A stretch of DNA of 64,000 nt from Oscheius onirici (Eukaryota > Nematoda > Chromadorea > Rhabditida > Rhabditidae). A program made the translations under genes and the position numbers. The number at the start of each line of letters is the position of its first letter. Within the stretch, counting starts at the first letter, position 1. Under the pieces are notes generated by a model. That model saw only the letters and a program-made list of their open reading frames with translations, did not search any database and had not been told where the DNA came from. The DNA is taken from assembly GCA_932521025.1 (NCBI GenBank), contig OW051472.1:7316001-7380000 (forward strand), in the 5' to 3' direction. Shown one piece after another: positions 44,201 through 54,680 of this stretch.

Positions 44201-45595
44201 GGTCTTCTAAAAACTAACTTTTAAAGGAACAAACAAGAATAAGGACGAGAAAAAATTAAGTGAGAATTTGAATTCGCCGTTCCAGTTAGCCTGGGTCTCG
44301 AGCGGAATGGCGGTGAGAAAACAACTGCAAATAAACAAGAGGACTATTTTTACTGCGAGCCTCAAAAGTTTCGATTAAACCAAAGACTCTTCTAAAAACA
44401 CTATAATGAAAGGCAAGCCTGTTTGGAAAGTACGCAAAGGGCAATGTGAAAAGATTATATAAAAGATTTCGAGAGAGATTGAGATAGGATAATTTCGATA
44501 AGAGTGGCAGAAATTTGGAAAAAGAGGAAACGAGATAGATTTATTCAAAAAACTCAAGCCACTAGGTTGAGCTGTCCCAAAAATTGAATAGTCTCTAGCT
44601 GCGGCAGAGAACGATCCGCCCACCGCAAGTGAGAAATTAGAGTGTTTTTAAGGGCAAAGGGCGAACAATCGGCGCGATTGGTTCAAAAATATACACAATT
44701 CTTAGTTGATTGCAGATAAGACAAAGGAGAGAGGAGAGAAGTTGGTGAATGAGTTACTGATCTGGAGATTGATCCTGACGCGCTTCCAATTTTGGTTTTG
44801 AAAAAAAAAAAAGAAAAGCGATTTTCAGAGGATACAACCAAGGAAAAGACGGTGGAAAGCGAGGAGACGGGGAGGAGATCGTAGAATGAAGAGAAATAAA
44901 ATTGTGAGAAATTTTTTATTGGCTATACGATCGCAAATTCTCTTTGCCTGAACAATATTCCGTGTGAGAAAAGGGTAATAATCGAATGACGACTTGTCAT
45001 AAACTGTTGGTCGTGTATCATAGTGTCTGTTAATCATTTGATGAGGTCATGGGAGCAAAAAATAGCACTGTGTACATTCCAATCACCGTTTCAATGTAAA
45101 ACTAATTAAAAAACGTAGAAGCCTACCAAATAACATTCATATAATCCACGAGTTTGTCTTGAACTGGATCCAAACTTTATCTAGAGCACTCGGTATTGCC
45201 CGGAAGATCCGAAGGAAAAGAAAGGGAACAGATTGAACGAAAGATGAAAAATTTTAGAGAACTAGGCTATTGTTCGCAGAATTATCCGTGGTACGATATG
45301 CTGTGGAAGTCTAACAGGGTTGCCAATAGCTTCGAAATATTGGGACGGTTTTTGGTAGAGAATACAGACAAGCATGCATAGATCATGTGTACGTGTGAGA
45401 AAACTGATCATCGTGATGATTCATGATAAGAAAGGCTAGAATGAATGTATACAGACTGTCAGTGAGAGAAATTGTAAAGGAAGAGCAATTCATACTAGTC
45501 GCAACTGTGGACGCAGAGTTCGGAAAACACAAGAGACTGTGTAAACAAAAATGAACAGACCGACTAGTACGATAAACTTTATTATGTACAGATAC
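44201..45595. other. Intergenic region between Argonaute and lectin gene
   Basis: About 1.4 kb, with T/A-runs and no supported gene. Contains the Argonaute promoter. Confidence 0.4.
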
Positions 45596-47120
45596 TCAGT
45601 TGCCCTGGTACTGAGTAGACCAGAGATTCTTGTTGTAAATATTACCCGTTGTATTGTAGACCATTCTGATGACATTTGTCGGTGACAGACTGAAGATGTT
45701 CTTCAAAGGCGTGTTGCGTAGTCTGAAACAGAACTTTATCAATGCCGACTACCTAAACATACATTTTGTAAGGAGTCGTTTCCAAGATTCCGCTGTAGAG
45801 ATAGATGTAGCTTTGCTCGTCCAGCAAGCCATCGAGGAACAGAACACTCGCCTTCTTGCTCTGATTTTCGGTTATCAGATATTCGCAGTGGTTGGGAGTG
45901 CTCGGGAAGGGGTAGCCGGGCGAGTAGAGCTGAATTTTTGACAATTGTTGGGAAAAATAATAGGAAGAATATTTGGGGAAAATGTAAACCAAGAAAACTA
46001 CACTTACCAAGCCCTGGTCAGAATAGGCTGTGGGATCCCCACACTGTGGAGGAGCCATAGTTGAAGCAGCGGTAGTTGTGGTTGTTGTGGTCGTAGTTGG
46101 CTTGTCACAGGCGTTGTCTACGTCTGAATTGGTTGGTCAAAAACTTTTGTTCAAACACAAAACTATACCTTTCTCACAGACACTGACAATACGACTGGAA
46201 CTTTCGCACTGGGAACTGATCCATTTGCCACTTTTAACAAAACCATCTGCTAGGGCCATTGAGACACATGATCCGAGCTGAGGGTTTTCCATACATAAAA
46301 GAATAATTTTCAGCTGGCAGTAGGGTGAATCGTACCGAAATTTGTGTAGTCATAGATACTTCCATCTTGCCACTGATAGCTACTGGTCATCTTGAGTCCA
46401 GTCATCAAATAACCGGTGTTTGAGCTGGAGGCCAAATTTCGAATGAATGCATTCTCTCCATCACTGTGAATAGAGGCAACATTTCCACAGGACTGCTTGC
46501 AGGTATTGGAAGCGTCCGCAAGACCATCGGAGATGACGGCATAGTAGCATTTTCCACGGAAAGTCACTGCTCCAGGAGCGGTACATCTCGGAACTGAAAT
46601 TTTGAGATAAGTTTGAAACTTTTACGTACCTTGGACTCCTTGAGTATATTTGCATCCGTAGTATGCTTGACTATTGGTACAATCGGCGCTGTACCAAAAT
46701 CCCGTCTTGATCTGCATAACTACACAAGCTCCAAGGGTCACGTCAAAGCCGCCAGCAGCGAAATTAGTGTATGAGCTGTTGCTCAGTTGAGTTCCGTCGT
46801 CCCATTGACAAGAGTTGGTGTTGTTCGAAGTGCAAGTCAGTCCCAGCCACACACTCGAGTATTTAGCCCCTCTTTTCTGTATATCGCTGTTCGCATAGCC
46901 ATTCTGCACATTGTAGAGATAGCCGCCGTTCTGGGAGCAGTATTTGTTGGCATTGTTCCGGTCAACAGAGAAATATGGCTGAATTGGATTAGGTTAAAAC
47001 AAAAAGATAACTGACTCCTCCATAACAGCTTCCGTCTCCGCCGTCTGTGTAGCCTGGAGGACAGTAGATGGCCTGGACTGAGAGAACAAGAAGAGATCCG
47101 AGGCAAAGGACTGAGAACAT
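45596..47120 (-). CDS. Secreted C-type lectin with two CTLDs and a CUB domain; one splice acceptor appears broken
   Basis: Nematode clec protein. Start ATG 47120 with a signal peptide (MFSVLCLGSLLVLSVQA). CTLD1 follows (YCPPGYTDGGDGSCYGG, NKYCSQNGGYLYNVQNGYAN, WLGLTCTSNNTNSCQWDDG, SADCTNSQAYYGCKY), then CTLD2 (PRCTAPGAVTFRGKCYYAVI, GYLMTGLKMTSSYQWQDGS, NPQLGSCVSMALADG), a Thr-rich linker, and a CUB domain (QCGDPTAY, LYSPGYPFPSTPNHCEYLI, LLDEQSYIYLYSG, TNVIRMVYNTTG); the stop is at 45596. The intron in CTLD2 starts GTACGA and fits in frame only if it ends just before ENPQLG. There the genome has TATGG in place of TATAG (plus-strand C at 46290), so no AG acceptor exists. This is either a loss-of-function allele or a base error. 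Confidence 0.85.
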
Positions 47121-47244
47121 GGCTAGCTAGAACGGCGTGTCCTGACACTTTTAAACCACAGTCTAATCCTTTGATAGGAGACGGTGAATCATGGGAGACT
47201 GATAGAGAGTGACATCAAGATGTGCTTATCGAGATTCTGAACAT

Positions 47245-47586
47245 TATACTTGGGCAACTCGACTCGATTCGAGTCGAGCACAATTTGAGCCACGAGTCGG
47301 TTCGACTCGACTTGACATGGCTAGCAGGTCGGCTCGAGTCGAGTCGAGTCGATTTCAAATTCCGCGGCTCAAATACTCTTCGATTAAGGAAGAGAATTTA
47401 GCCAATGACGAAAATCTTTTGTTATTTCCCATTTGTTAGGCCAAATAAACTTTCACTTTTGTATGTATTGATAAGACTCTACTCGACGACTCGCGAGCCA
47501 GCTCGAGCCAACTCGACTCGGGTCGGCTCCAGAACTCGACTCAAATCGGCTCATTTCTCGACTTTTCGTCTCGACGAACAAGCATA
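47245..47586. mobile_element. hAT-like non-autonomous element (MITE) 2, CTCG-rich
   Basis: 342 bp bounded by TATACTTGGG and a right end that reads TATGCTTG on the other strand. It is flanked by a perfect 8-bp duplication CTGAACAT (47237-47244 and 47587-47594), again nTnnnnAn. The interior is two CTCGACTCGA-rich blocks around an AT-rich middle. It lies about 125 bp upstream of the lectin start codon, so it may sit in that promoter. Related to the element at 36771-36951. Confidence 0.85.
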
Positions 47587-47736
47587 CTGAACATCATTCC
47601 TGGAGAATTGTAGGATGAGGCTTTTAAACACTAGGAAATGCTTTGAACTGTCGAGTCTGTGGCTCAAACAAGCGAAAACTGTATTCACTTTATTACTTGT
47701 AGATTTATTATGGGTGTTTTTTTGCTGTGTACATAG

Positions 47737-49318
47737 TTACCAGTCGATGTGTCTGAAAGACCAATCTCTCTTATTCCTCCACAGCTTACCTTTTAATTTT
47801 CGTAGTCTTAAAGCATCCAGACGAGGTTTCCTCGTTTCTATTCTCTCCAACTTTGACGTAAGAATGAAGTTTCGGACGATGTTCGGCAATCTTGAGACTG
47901 GCTCGAGTATGAGGCAACGACTCCAGCTTCTGATCTCTCGCCTTCCAAAGAAGATTTTCATCTTCAAAGTCGGCTGAAAATGAATTGTGATCACTCAAAT
48001 AGACACAATTTACGTGGAGGAGTCATGTGCAGCTTCGATATGATTGCAAATGACGTCGTGATGTTTCTATCCAGAATATAGTTCAATTCGATGTCACTGC
48101 AAAAAGATTTTAGGAGAATCTTCTACGAATCTTACTCGTCGTCTAAGCCGAATGGCCTCATCAGATCTTGGCCGACTTTGAACCAGCCAACGAAGAACAG
48201 AAACTGGACGATCAAGAAGATCGGAACCGGCATCTCCAAATCTTTTCCACTTTGCACATCGGATAGAATAGTTTGTCTGTGATATCTTGTTTTAGTAAAA
48301 TTGTTAAAATACCTTCCGAAGAGGGCAAAAAAGAAGAAGGCGTAAGTTGCTAAGGCAGCAACTTGGGTATAGACCAGAGGAACGCTGACCCAGTCGTATG
48401 CGAAAAGCTTTCTCAAGTTGCCTCGATAGCTTTTCAGTTCTGCCAAAAGATTGTTCACCATAGATGCATTCGGCTTGTTCTCCTAAAAAATTTGTCTGCT
48501 TTTTTCTGAAAACTCACAGCTTCTTCTCGTAGAAGAATCTGTTGAATCCAATACAGAGGAGTCATCCAGCGGAGAGTATTGCAGCTTTCCTAAATGTTTT
48601 TCAAAAAAAAACATATATTTTTCTTTGTTTCACGAAAAGAGCGATTCTTTTAACTAAATCTGATGCTCAAAACAAACCTGAATGTTCTCCAAGGCTTGAA
48701 ATTCTTGGTGGGTTAGAAGCCCTGCCGCGATGAGATTGCTGACGTTGGGGAAGCGGAGCCTGATTTTCGAGGATATGTCTCTCCTGGAAATATTTCGTCT
48801 GAAGACTCGTAAAAACAGACCATGCCAGTACGGTGGAAAGGTTCAAGTATCTCGCAATCACATGACGTCTTTTGAAGCTCTGCTCGTCCGACTTTTGAAT
48901 AACTGCACAGAGCAAGGTCAGAAAATCCTCCGGCCAAGGAAGACATTCGAACTAAAAAGAATGAGAATGGTTTCAACTAAAGTGGAACCTGTCGCCACCA
49001 TCGGCCGACCACATTGGACACATAAAAACCGAGGAGAAAGGTCAGTGGAATGAGACGGCAATAGCCATCGAACCGCCTACAGAGTGCCTCAAATGTTTGT
49101 CTGAAAAGCATCTTTTAAGTTGACCAATATGATACAAACTTTGTCTTTTCTGCAGACTCGGTCGATTCGCTCATGAGATCGATGCCAATGGTGTAGTAGG
49201 TTCTCACGCCGTAGAAGAACACAATGTAAATGACGAGCTCCTTCCAGACGGACCGCCAAATGGATCCTTTCCATCGGAACAGGAGTTTGATAAAGTTACC
49301 CGAGTAAGAGATGGTCAT
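47737..49318 (-). CDS. Bestrophin-family chloride channel
   Basis: Ca2+-activated Cl- channel of the bestrophin (RFP) family, a plasma-membrane pentamer. Start ATG 49318 with the invariant N-terminus [29 protein letters not shown]. Then [146 protein letters not shown] (the Ca2+-clasp acidic cluster) and ILDRN. The C-terminal tail carries [15 protein letters not shown] last 37-nt intron (about 47749-47787) would end the protein KRHIDW, stop at 47737; without it the stop is at 47786. All channel landmarks are present. Confidence 0.93.
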
Positions 49319-49524
49319 CTAAACTGTCATTTAAAGGAGAAAATTGGCGAATGGCTTTGCGAAGAGACCATAAAGACAACATTCTTTAAATCTTTTGTCT
49401 TTTCAAATTAAATCAGCAATCAAGATCCTCGGCCAAAGGTTCGTCGAGCACGTGACGCGCTCACAATTGTTTGCTCGGCGTTTTATCACAACGCGAACAA
49501 TTTCTTCCTCATATCTAACGTAAA

Positions 49525-52186
49525 ATGCTGTGGCTAATTTTATTCACATCAATCTGCGGCTACTTCTTACTGAAGTTCATTATGACAGTCAAAAAGTACC
49601 CTCCAGGTGCTGTACTTTTCTAAATCTTGTAATTGCTTGTAGGACCATTTGCATTGCCAATATTGGGCAATATTCCAAATTTGATGATTGGAGTCAAAAA
49701 GCATGGTCGTGTCTCGAAACTCTATCTCGATTGGAAGGAGGTTAGTTTACCAAAGCCATATTTCAATGGACTCTAGAAATATGGACCAGTTTACACAGTC
49801 TGGCTCGGAACACTTCCTACTATTTTCATTACAGACTATGAACACGGTCTGGAAAGTATGGTCAAGAAAGGATCGCACTTTGTCGACCGCCAAAACTTTT
49901 TCCTTTTCGACATTTTGAGATGTATTCTTTTCTAAAAATAAAGGGATAGTCAAAAATTTAGGGGGACGAGGAATCGTTAACGCCAACGGCGAACATTGGC
50001 AAGAACAACGCCGCTTCGCTCTCACAACACTTCGAGATTTCGGTCTCGGCAAGAACGTCATGGAGGAACGGATAATGCTGGAATTGGAAGACAGGTAAAG
50101 AGTCGACCGGCAGTGAAACAAGTTACACTGATAACATGTCTGGCAAGTTCCTTCTTTATTGAAGCTATGTGAGAAAATGGGCCTGGTTGACGGGGAAACG
50201 GGCAGTGATAAACATGCCCCTGATTAACACCTGCCTGAACACTTTCTGTACCTCATTATCTTTCCGAACATTACTTTTGATTGAGAAAACACACGAGTTG
50301 AACTAGGGTTAGTCATATGAAGAGAATGCTAGAAATAGAATGAGATGGAGACGAGACTAAAACAAGCAAGAGGGAATTGGTCCAAAGCAGAGATACAGGG
50401 ATCAGAGTGACAGCAATAGTTAGGCTGTTACAATTTTGACCTGCGCATTTAGGGGGGGGGGGTAGTCGCATAAGTATCTCTAGTCACATTCCTATATAGG
50501 ACCCCACCCAAGTGAAATCAGCTTTCGCGCTCCCTCCGACTTCCTTCGGGAAGTGTTGGAAACGTATCCATTGACTCTGGTGATTCGCAGAGCATGATGG
50601 GGCTAGAGAGAGCTTAGGGAAGTAGGCCACGAATGGTCTGGCAGAAAACAGGAGTATGCAATTATACTGCTTTTGACAAGTGTTCTAGCCGGACTTATTG
50701 TCAGGCCAGTCTCTTTTTGGATCAGGTACTGGTCCAGTTGACCGAAAAGTTAAAATGTAATGATATATTACTGACGTGTGAAACCTCTCGAACATGAATG
50801 TTTTTTTTGTGAAAAAAGATCTCTAATTATAGCCTAGGAAATAGCCAACAGTCAAGAGAACTCCTAGTTACCATGACAAACGAATGAATATGCAAAGAGT
50901 GGATAATTTTTCAGGATGTCCCGTCTTGACAAGGACATTTCGAAATCAGGAGGACAGCTGATTGTCGATCCCCATCGCTTGTTTGATCTCTGTGTTGGAA
51001 ACATAATCAACAGAATGCTGTTTTCTGAAAATTTTTCTGAGGTAACTCGTCACTAGATGCCATACAAAAAGAGTTCAGGAGAAAGAAGTTGAATTTTTTA
51101 AACTGAAAACACAAATGGACCAAATGCTAAAAGACCTCTCACCGTTGGATATTTTAATGGCGGATTGGAATAAGAATCTTCCTTTCTTCAAAGCTCGTTA
51201 TGTGAGAATGTTGAACATACTTCAGCCTGTCTTCGACTTTCTCAAGCAACAGATTGAGGAAAAGTAAGTCTATTTGATTACTGCCACCGTTTCCAAGAAA
51301 GCAACAAATGGAAGGAAAAGGAGATACGTCAGATGACTTTGTCGAAGCCTTTCTCAATCAGATGAAGAAACCCGATGCTGGACGGAGTTTTAAGTGAGAG
51401 AATGTTGTTCATTTTGATACAAAATCAGTGAGGAGAGTCTGGTCGTGAGCCTTTTCGACCTCTGGCTGGCTGGACAAGAAACCACAACTACCACTCTCTA
51501 TTGGGCGTTGGCATACCTTCTTCTCAATCCCACAGTAAGTTTTCTTCCAAAAAAATACTCCGGTTTGAGGTAGTGGAAAAGCTCCGTGCCGAATTGGACA
51601 GCGTTGTCGGAAGAAACAGATCACTGACACTTGGAGACAGACCAAAGACTCCGTACTTGACCGCTGTGATCCAGGTATTCCGAACATTATAAAACTCCAA
51701 GGAGAGTACAGGAAACCCTGAGAGTCTCATCAATAATTCCGATGAACTTGTGGAGAGTGGCCGATGAAGACGTGACAGTTGGAAACTATCTGATTCGGAA
51801 AGGATCCGTAGTCGCGATGATAATGTCGACCATGATGGGTGATAAGCAGAACTACAAAGATCCCGAAAAGGTTCATTTTTCTGTGTCGATAGAACGTATT
51901 TTTCAGTTCAATCCTGATCGCTTCCTGCAAGGCGAATCAGACCAATATGTTACTCCCTTCAGTCTGGGGAAAAGAGCCTGTATCGGCGAGTCTCTGGCTA
52001 GAGCCGAACTTTATTTGGTTCGTTAGATGCAACCTAAAGAAATCTCCTTAGATTATTGGAAACCTGGTCCATTCATACAACTTTGAGACGATTGAAGACT
52101 CCTTGCCCAAGATGGACGCTCTCCAAGAAGATGGCAGTTTGAGAACCGCTCAACCGTATAAGACACGAATCTCGAGAAGGAACTAG
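49525..52186 (+). CDS. Cytochrome P450, CYP2-like clan
   Basis: Microsomal haem monooxygenase, about 495 residues. ATG 49525 opens a membrane anchor ([20 protein letters not shown]) and the Pro-rich hinge ([17 protein letters not shown]). The C-helix motif is [16 protein letters not shown]. The I-helix is [19 protein letters not shown]. The K-helix ExxR is [10 protein letters not shown]. Then FNPDRFL and the haem loop [20 protein letters not shown], which fits FxxGxRxCxG with the Cys ligand. Stop TAG at 52184-52186. An unusually long intron (about 50099-50914) contains a dispersed repeat copy and a G11 tract. The CYP2-type sequence resembles nematode CYP33/34/35 members; the substrate is unknown. 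Confidence 0.93.
50452..50462. repeat. G11 tract in P450 intron
   Basis: Run of 11 G preceded by TTTA and followed by TAGTCG. See also 40298-40309. Confidence 0.95.
50583..50726 (+). repeat. Dispersed repeat, copy B (partner 34802-34937)
   Basis: Shares GAGCTTAGGGAAGTAGG (with changes), TATACTGCTTTT, ACTTATTGTCAG and CAGTCTCTTTTTGGATCAG with copy A. Lies inside the large P450 intron in the same orientation as the gene. Confidence 0.8.
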
Positions 52187-52282
52187 TGTCTTTGTCAAAC
52201 AGCAATTGACCGAATTGAACTGATAAGACGTTTCGCCTACTAGGTGGCTATATAACCTTCGACATTTTACTTGTTCTAAATC

Positions 52283-52769
52283 ATGAAAGTATTCCTATTC
52301 TGTCTATTTTCGTCTCTTGGTCTAGCTCAGAATGTCAAGGATAAAATATTCGCTGTTAGTTTATTCTCTACTCTCCGAAACAGAGTTTTAGGAACTGACT
52401 CCCCGAATTCTCGAAGTTCTAGGAGAAGTGCTCATGAACGGAAATGAAGTAGTTGAGAACATCAAAAAGGACAGCGAAATTTGTGGAAACTTTGACATTT
52501 CCCTGGAGAAGAGAATAGCTCAGTTGGAGGACTATTTCTATGCTAATTCTGAAGACAAAGATAAGGAAAGATGTCACGGTGATGCTGTTCGCGACTGCAC
52601 GTGGTTCCAGCAGAAATTCGACATTCTCAAAACGATGGACGTGAAGCCGTCCATTCTGAAAGAAGCCCTGTCTCTGGCCTACGACGAAGATCTTCTTGGA
52701 TTGATTAGAAACGTCACAATCTCTCAGCTCAATTTGTTAGTTGAACGAAATACTGGCAAGAAAGACTAG
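52283..52769 (+). CDS. Small secreted protein of unknown function
   Basis: Two exons, about 148 residues. Start ATG 52283 with a signal peptide (MKVFLFCLFSSLGLAQ), a 37-nt GT-AG intron, then ELTPRILEVLGEVLMNGNEV, SEICGNFDISLEKRIAQLED, KERCHGDAVRDCTWFQQK, VKPSILKEALSLAYDEDLLG and a stop at 52767-52769. It is helical and contains three paired-looking Cys (ICG, RCH, DCT). I do not recognise the family. It sits 97 bp downstream of the P450 stop and 188 bp before the Lys-rich gene, all on the + strand. Confidence 0.75.
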
Positions 52770-52842
52770 TAAAGCTGAACGATCGAAATGTTTTTTTTGT
52801 GACACTGATATTTCGTCAAGAAACAGACATAAGAAGCTTGAA

Positions 52843-53832
52843 GAAGCAACTTTCAAAAAAACTTATAACTGGAATTGAATTTGCAAAAGCACTGATCCCG
52901 TAACAAGTCAGAACAAGAAAGCTACTCATTGTCAGACTAGAGTGTCATTGTCCTAAGATGCTCCTCCTCGTGCTGCTGGCTGCCACCGGGGTCGCAGCTG
53001 TCGTCGGATGCGGAGGCAAGAAGAAGAACAAGCCGGGCAAAGGACCGTCGTCTAAGACCGAAGTCGCCGCCCCCGCTCCTGTCATCGAGAAGACACGGAA
53101 GATGCCGACGTCGTCGAAGAAGGAAGACGAGCTGAGTGTGATGAAGACGCAGGAGGACGTGGGCAGTAAGAAGGAAAACGACAAGACGCAAGAAGAAAGC
53201 CTGAAGATTCAGCCGAAAGACATCAAGAAGACGGACAAGGAGGAGAAGATTGCCAAGGGAGCTGTCAAGCAAAAGGGCGACTACCCGACCTTCGGCGACA
53301 TTGAAAGTGACTGGGACTCGGACAAGAAGGCGAAGAAAAAGGCGGAAAGCGAGACGAAGAAGGCCGAAGTCGATGCAAAGAAGGAAGAGGACAAGATCAA
53401 GACGACTACTGACCCGAAGACGGGCGAAGAGGCCAAGAAGACGGAAGATGAGAAGAAGGACGAAGAGAAGATGGACTAGATTCTTGCGATCGTTCCACTC
53501 GTTAGCGTGGTATATAAACTTCGTACCTGGCTATGTTATTGTTTCTTTCATCCACTCCTTTGGTTCTTGTTCACTGGTGTTCGATTCGAAGTTTGTTGTC
53601 TTCCGAAGACATGTAGGTAGCCTATTCGTGCCGTAATCTATTTACCGACGATTTACCGTAATCTAGCCGAAGGCAATGGATTTCCTACATTTTATTGTGA
53701 GTCGCTCGGAGATTGACAAAAAGACTCTCTGGCCACAAGGAGAGCGGTATAATAAGGGAACTTTGAAAGACCGAATGTTTGAGAAAACAAGAAGAAACGT
53801 CCAGTATCAGTCATGCTTTTTTTGAAGACCTA
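52843..53832. repeat. Duplicated block, copy B (partner 13598-14545)
   Basis: See the copy A entry. 52846-53585 aligns to 13601-14340 without a gap; the 3' flank to about 53830 is diverged. Confidence 0.9.
52958..53479 (+). CDS. Intronless Lys/Glu-rich membrane-anchored or secreted protein, copy B
   Basis: 173 residues, the same as the gene at 13713 apart from D for E in SSKKEDELS. By eye I count six base differences in the 522-bp ORF, five of them synonymous (GCG/GCA, TGT/TGC, GCT/GCC, AGC/AGT, AAA/AAG) and one GAA/GAC. This fits recent duplication with constraint, or gene conversion. The hydrophobic start (MLLLVLLAATGVAAVVGC) and GGKKKNKPGKG are identical. Function unknown. Confidence 0.75.
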   Translation: MLLLVLLAATGVAAVVGCGGKKKNKPGKGPSSKTEVAAPAPVIEKTRKMPTSSKKEDELSVMKTQEDVGSKKENDKTQEESLKIQPKDIKKTDKEEKIAKGAVKQKGDYPTFGDIESDWDSDKKAKKKAESETKKAEVDAKKEEDKIKTTTDPKTGEEAKKTEDEKKDEEKMD

Positions 53833-54680
53833 CCGCAGCTTACGCAGCCTCCATATTTCGATGATATCTTGATCGATAAAAGATTAACCATAACCAGATT
53901 TAACATGTAGTCAAGTTGGACGGTAGTCCAGATCTTCAACAGAATTTTGCTCTTGAGCGCCTTTTCATTTTAGACTTGTTGACCGTTCAATGTTTGCCTC
54001 AAAAATGACTAGGAGGTTTATCTGCAAGTCACTGGCTTTGTAAACAGTCAACTAAAGTTACACATCGAACAGTCATAAACATTTGAAGGTATCCATACGG
54101 CAGCTGCTGAAAACGCATCTGTTCTTCCATAGCGACGGGCTGACTTGTTGCCCCCTTTGCTACTCTGAATCAGCTCCAACAAAAGAAGGCTGACTACGCA
54201 TTGGGTATCGTCTTCGGACTCTTCTTCTCAATATTCCCCTTTTTGTGAAAAAGTATAGTTTTCAGAAACTAATTGCCATTGATGCTCTTTTGGAATCTTG
54301 TTCATGTCCCTAGAAGTTTTATTGAAAAGGCAGCTTGGAGTTAATTGGTACACAGCTCTCCCTCTCAGCCAATCACAAATTATTCGATTCACGTGCTGAT
54401 TGCAGTTTCTTCATTTCTAGCTGCATGATAGGAGAAAAACGACTCTTTCCTGGAGGATACAGAGCACCGAGGTAGTTTTTTTCTCTTTGGTTATTTTTGA
54501 GACGGAGCCATGTTGAACGAGAGTGAAAATTTTGCCTTATGGTCAATTCAAAAAAAAGAAAACGGTCATGTTCTTGTTTTCGAACTTCTTTGACACATGA
54601 GACAATCAACTGAGAGTTTCTCAATGCAGGCCTTTTGAAGCCTTATGGTAAGAGGCTTCAGTTAAATTAACCCTCAATCA
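53833..54680. other. Intergenic region before fucosyltransferase
   Basis: About 850 bp. An exon-like piece at 54178-54252, after an acceptor-like ACTCTGAATCAG, reads QQKKADYALGIVFGLFFSI, then a stop; this resembles a membrane helix but no start or 5' exon could be joined, so it is not called a gene. Confidence 0.4.

Noticed and set aside
54178-54252. Exon-like frame encoding a short membrane helix (ADYALGIVFGLFF)
   Set aside because: Good acceptor and stop but no upstream exon could be joined in frame.
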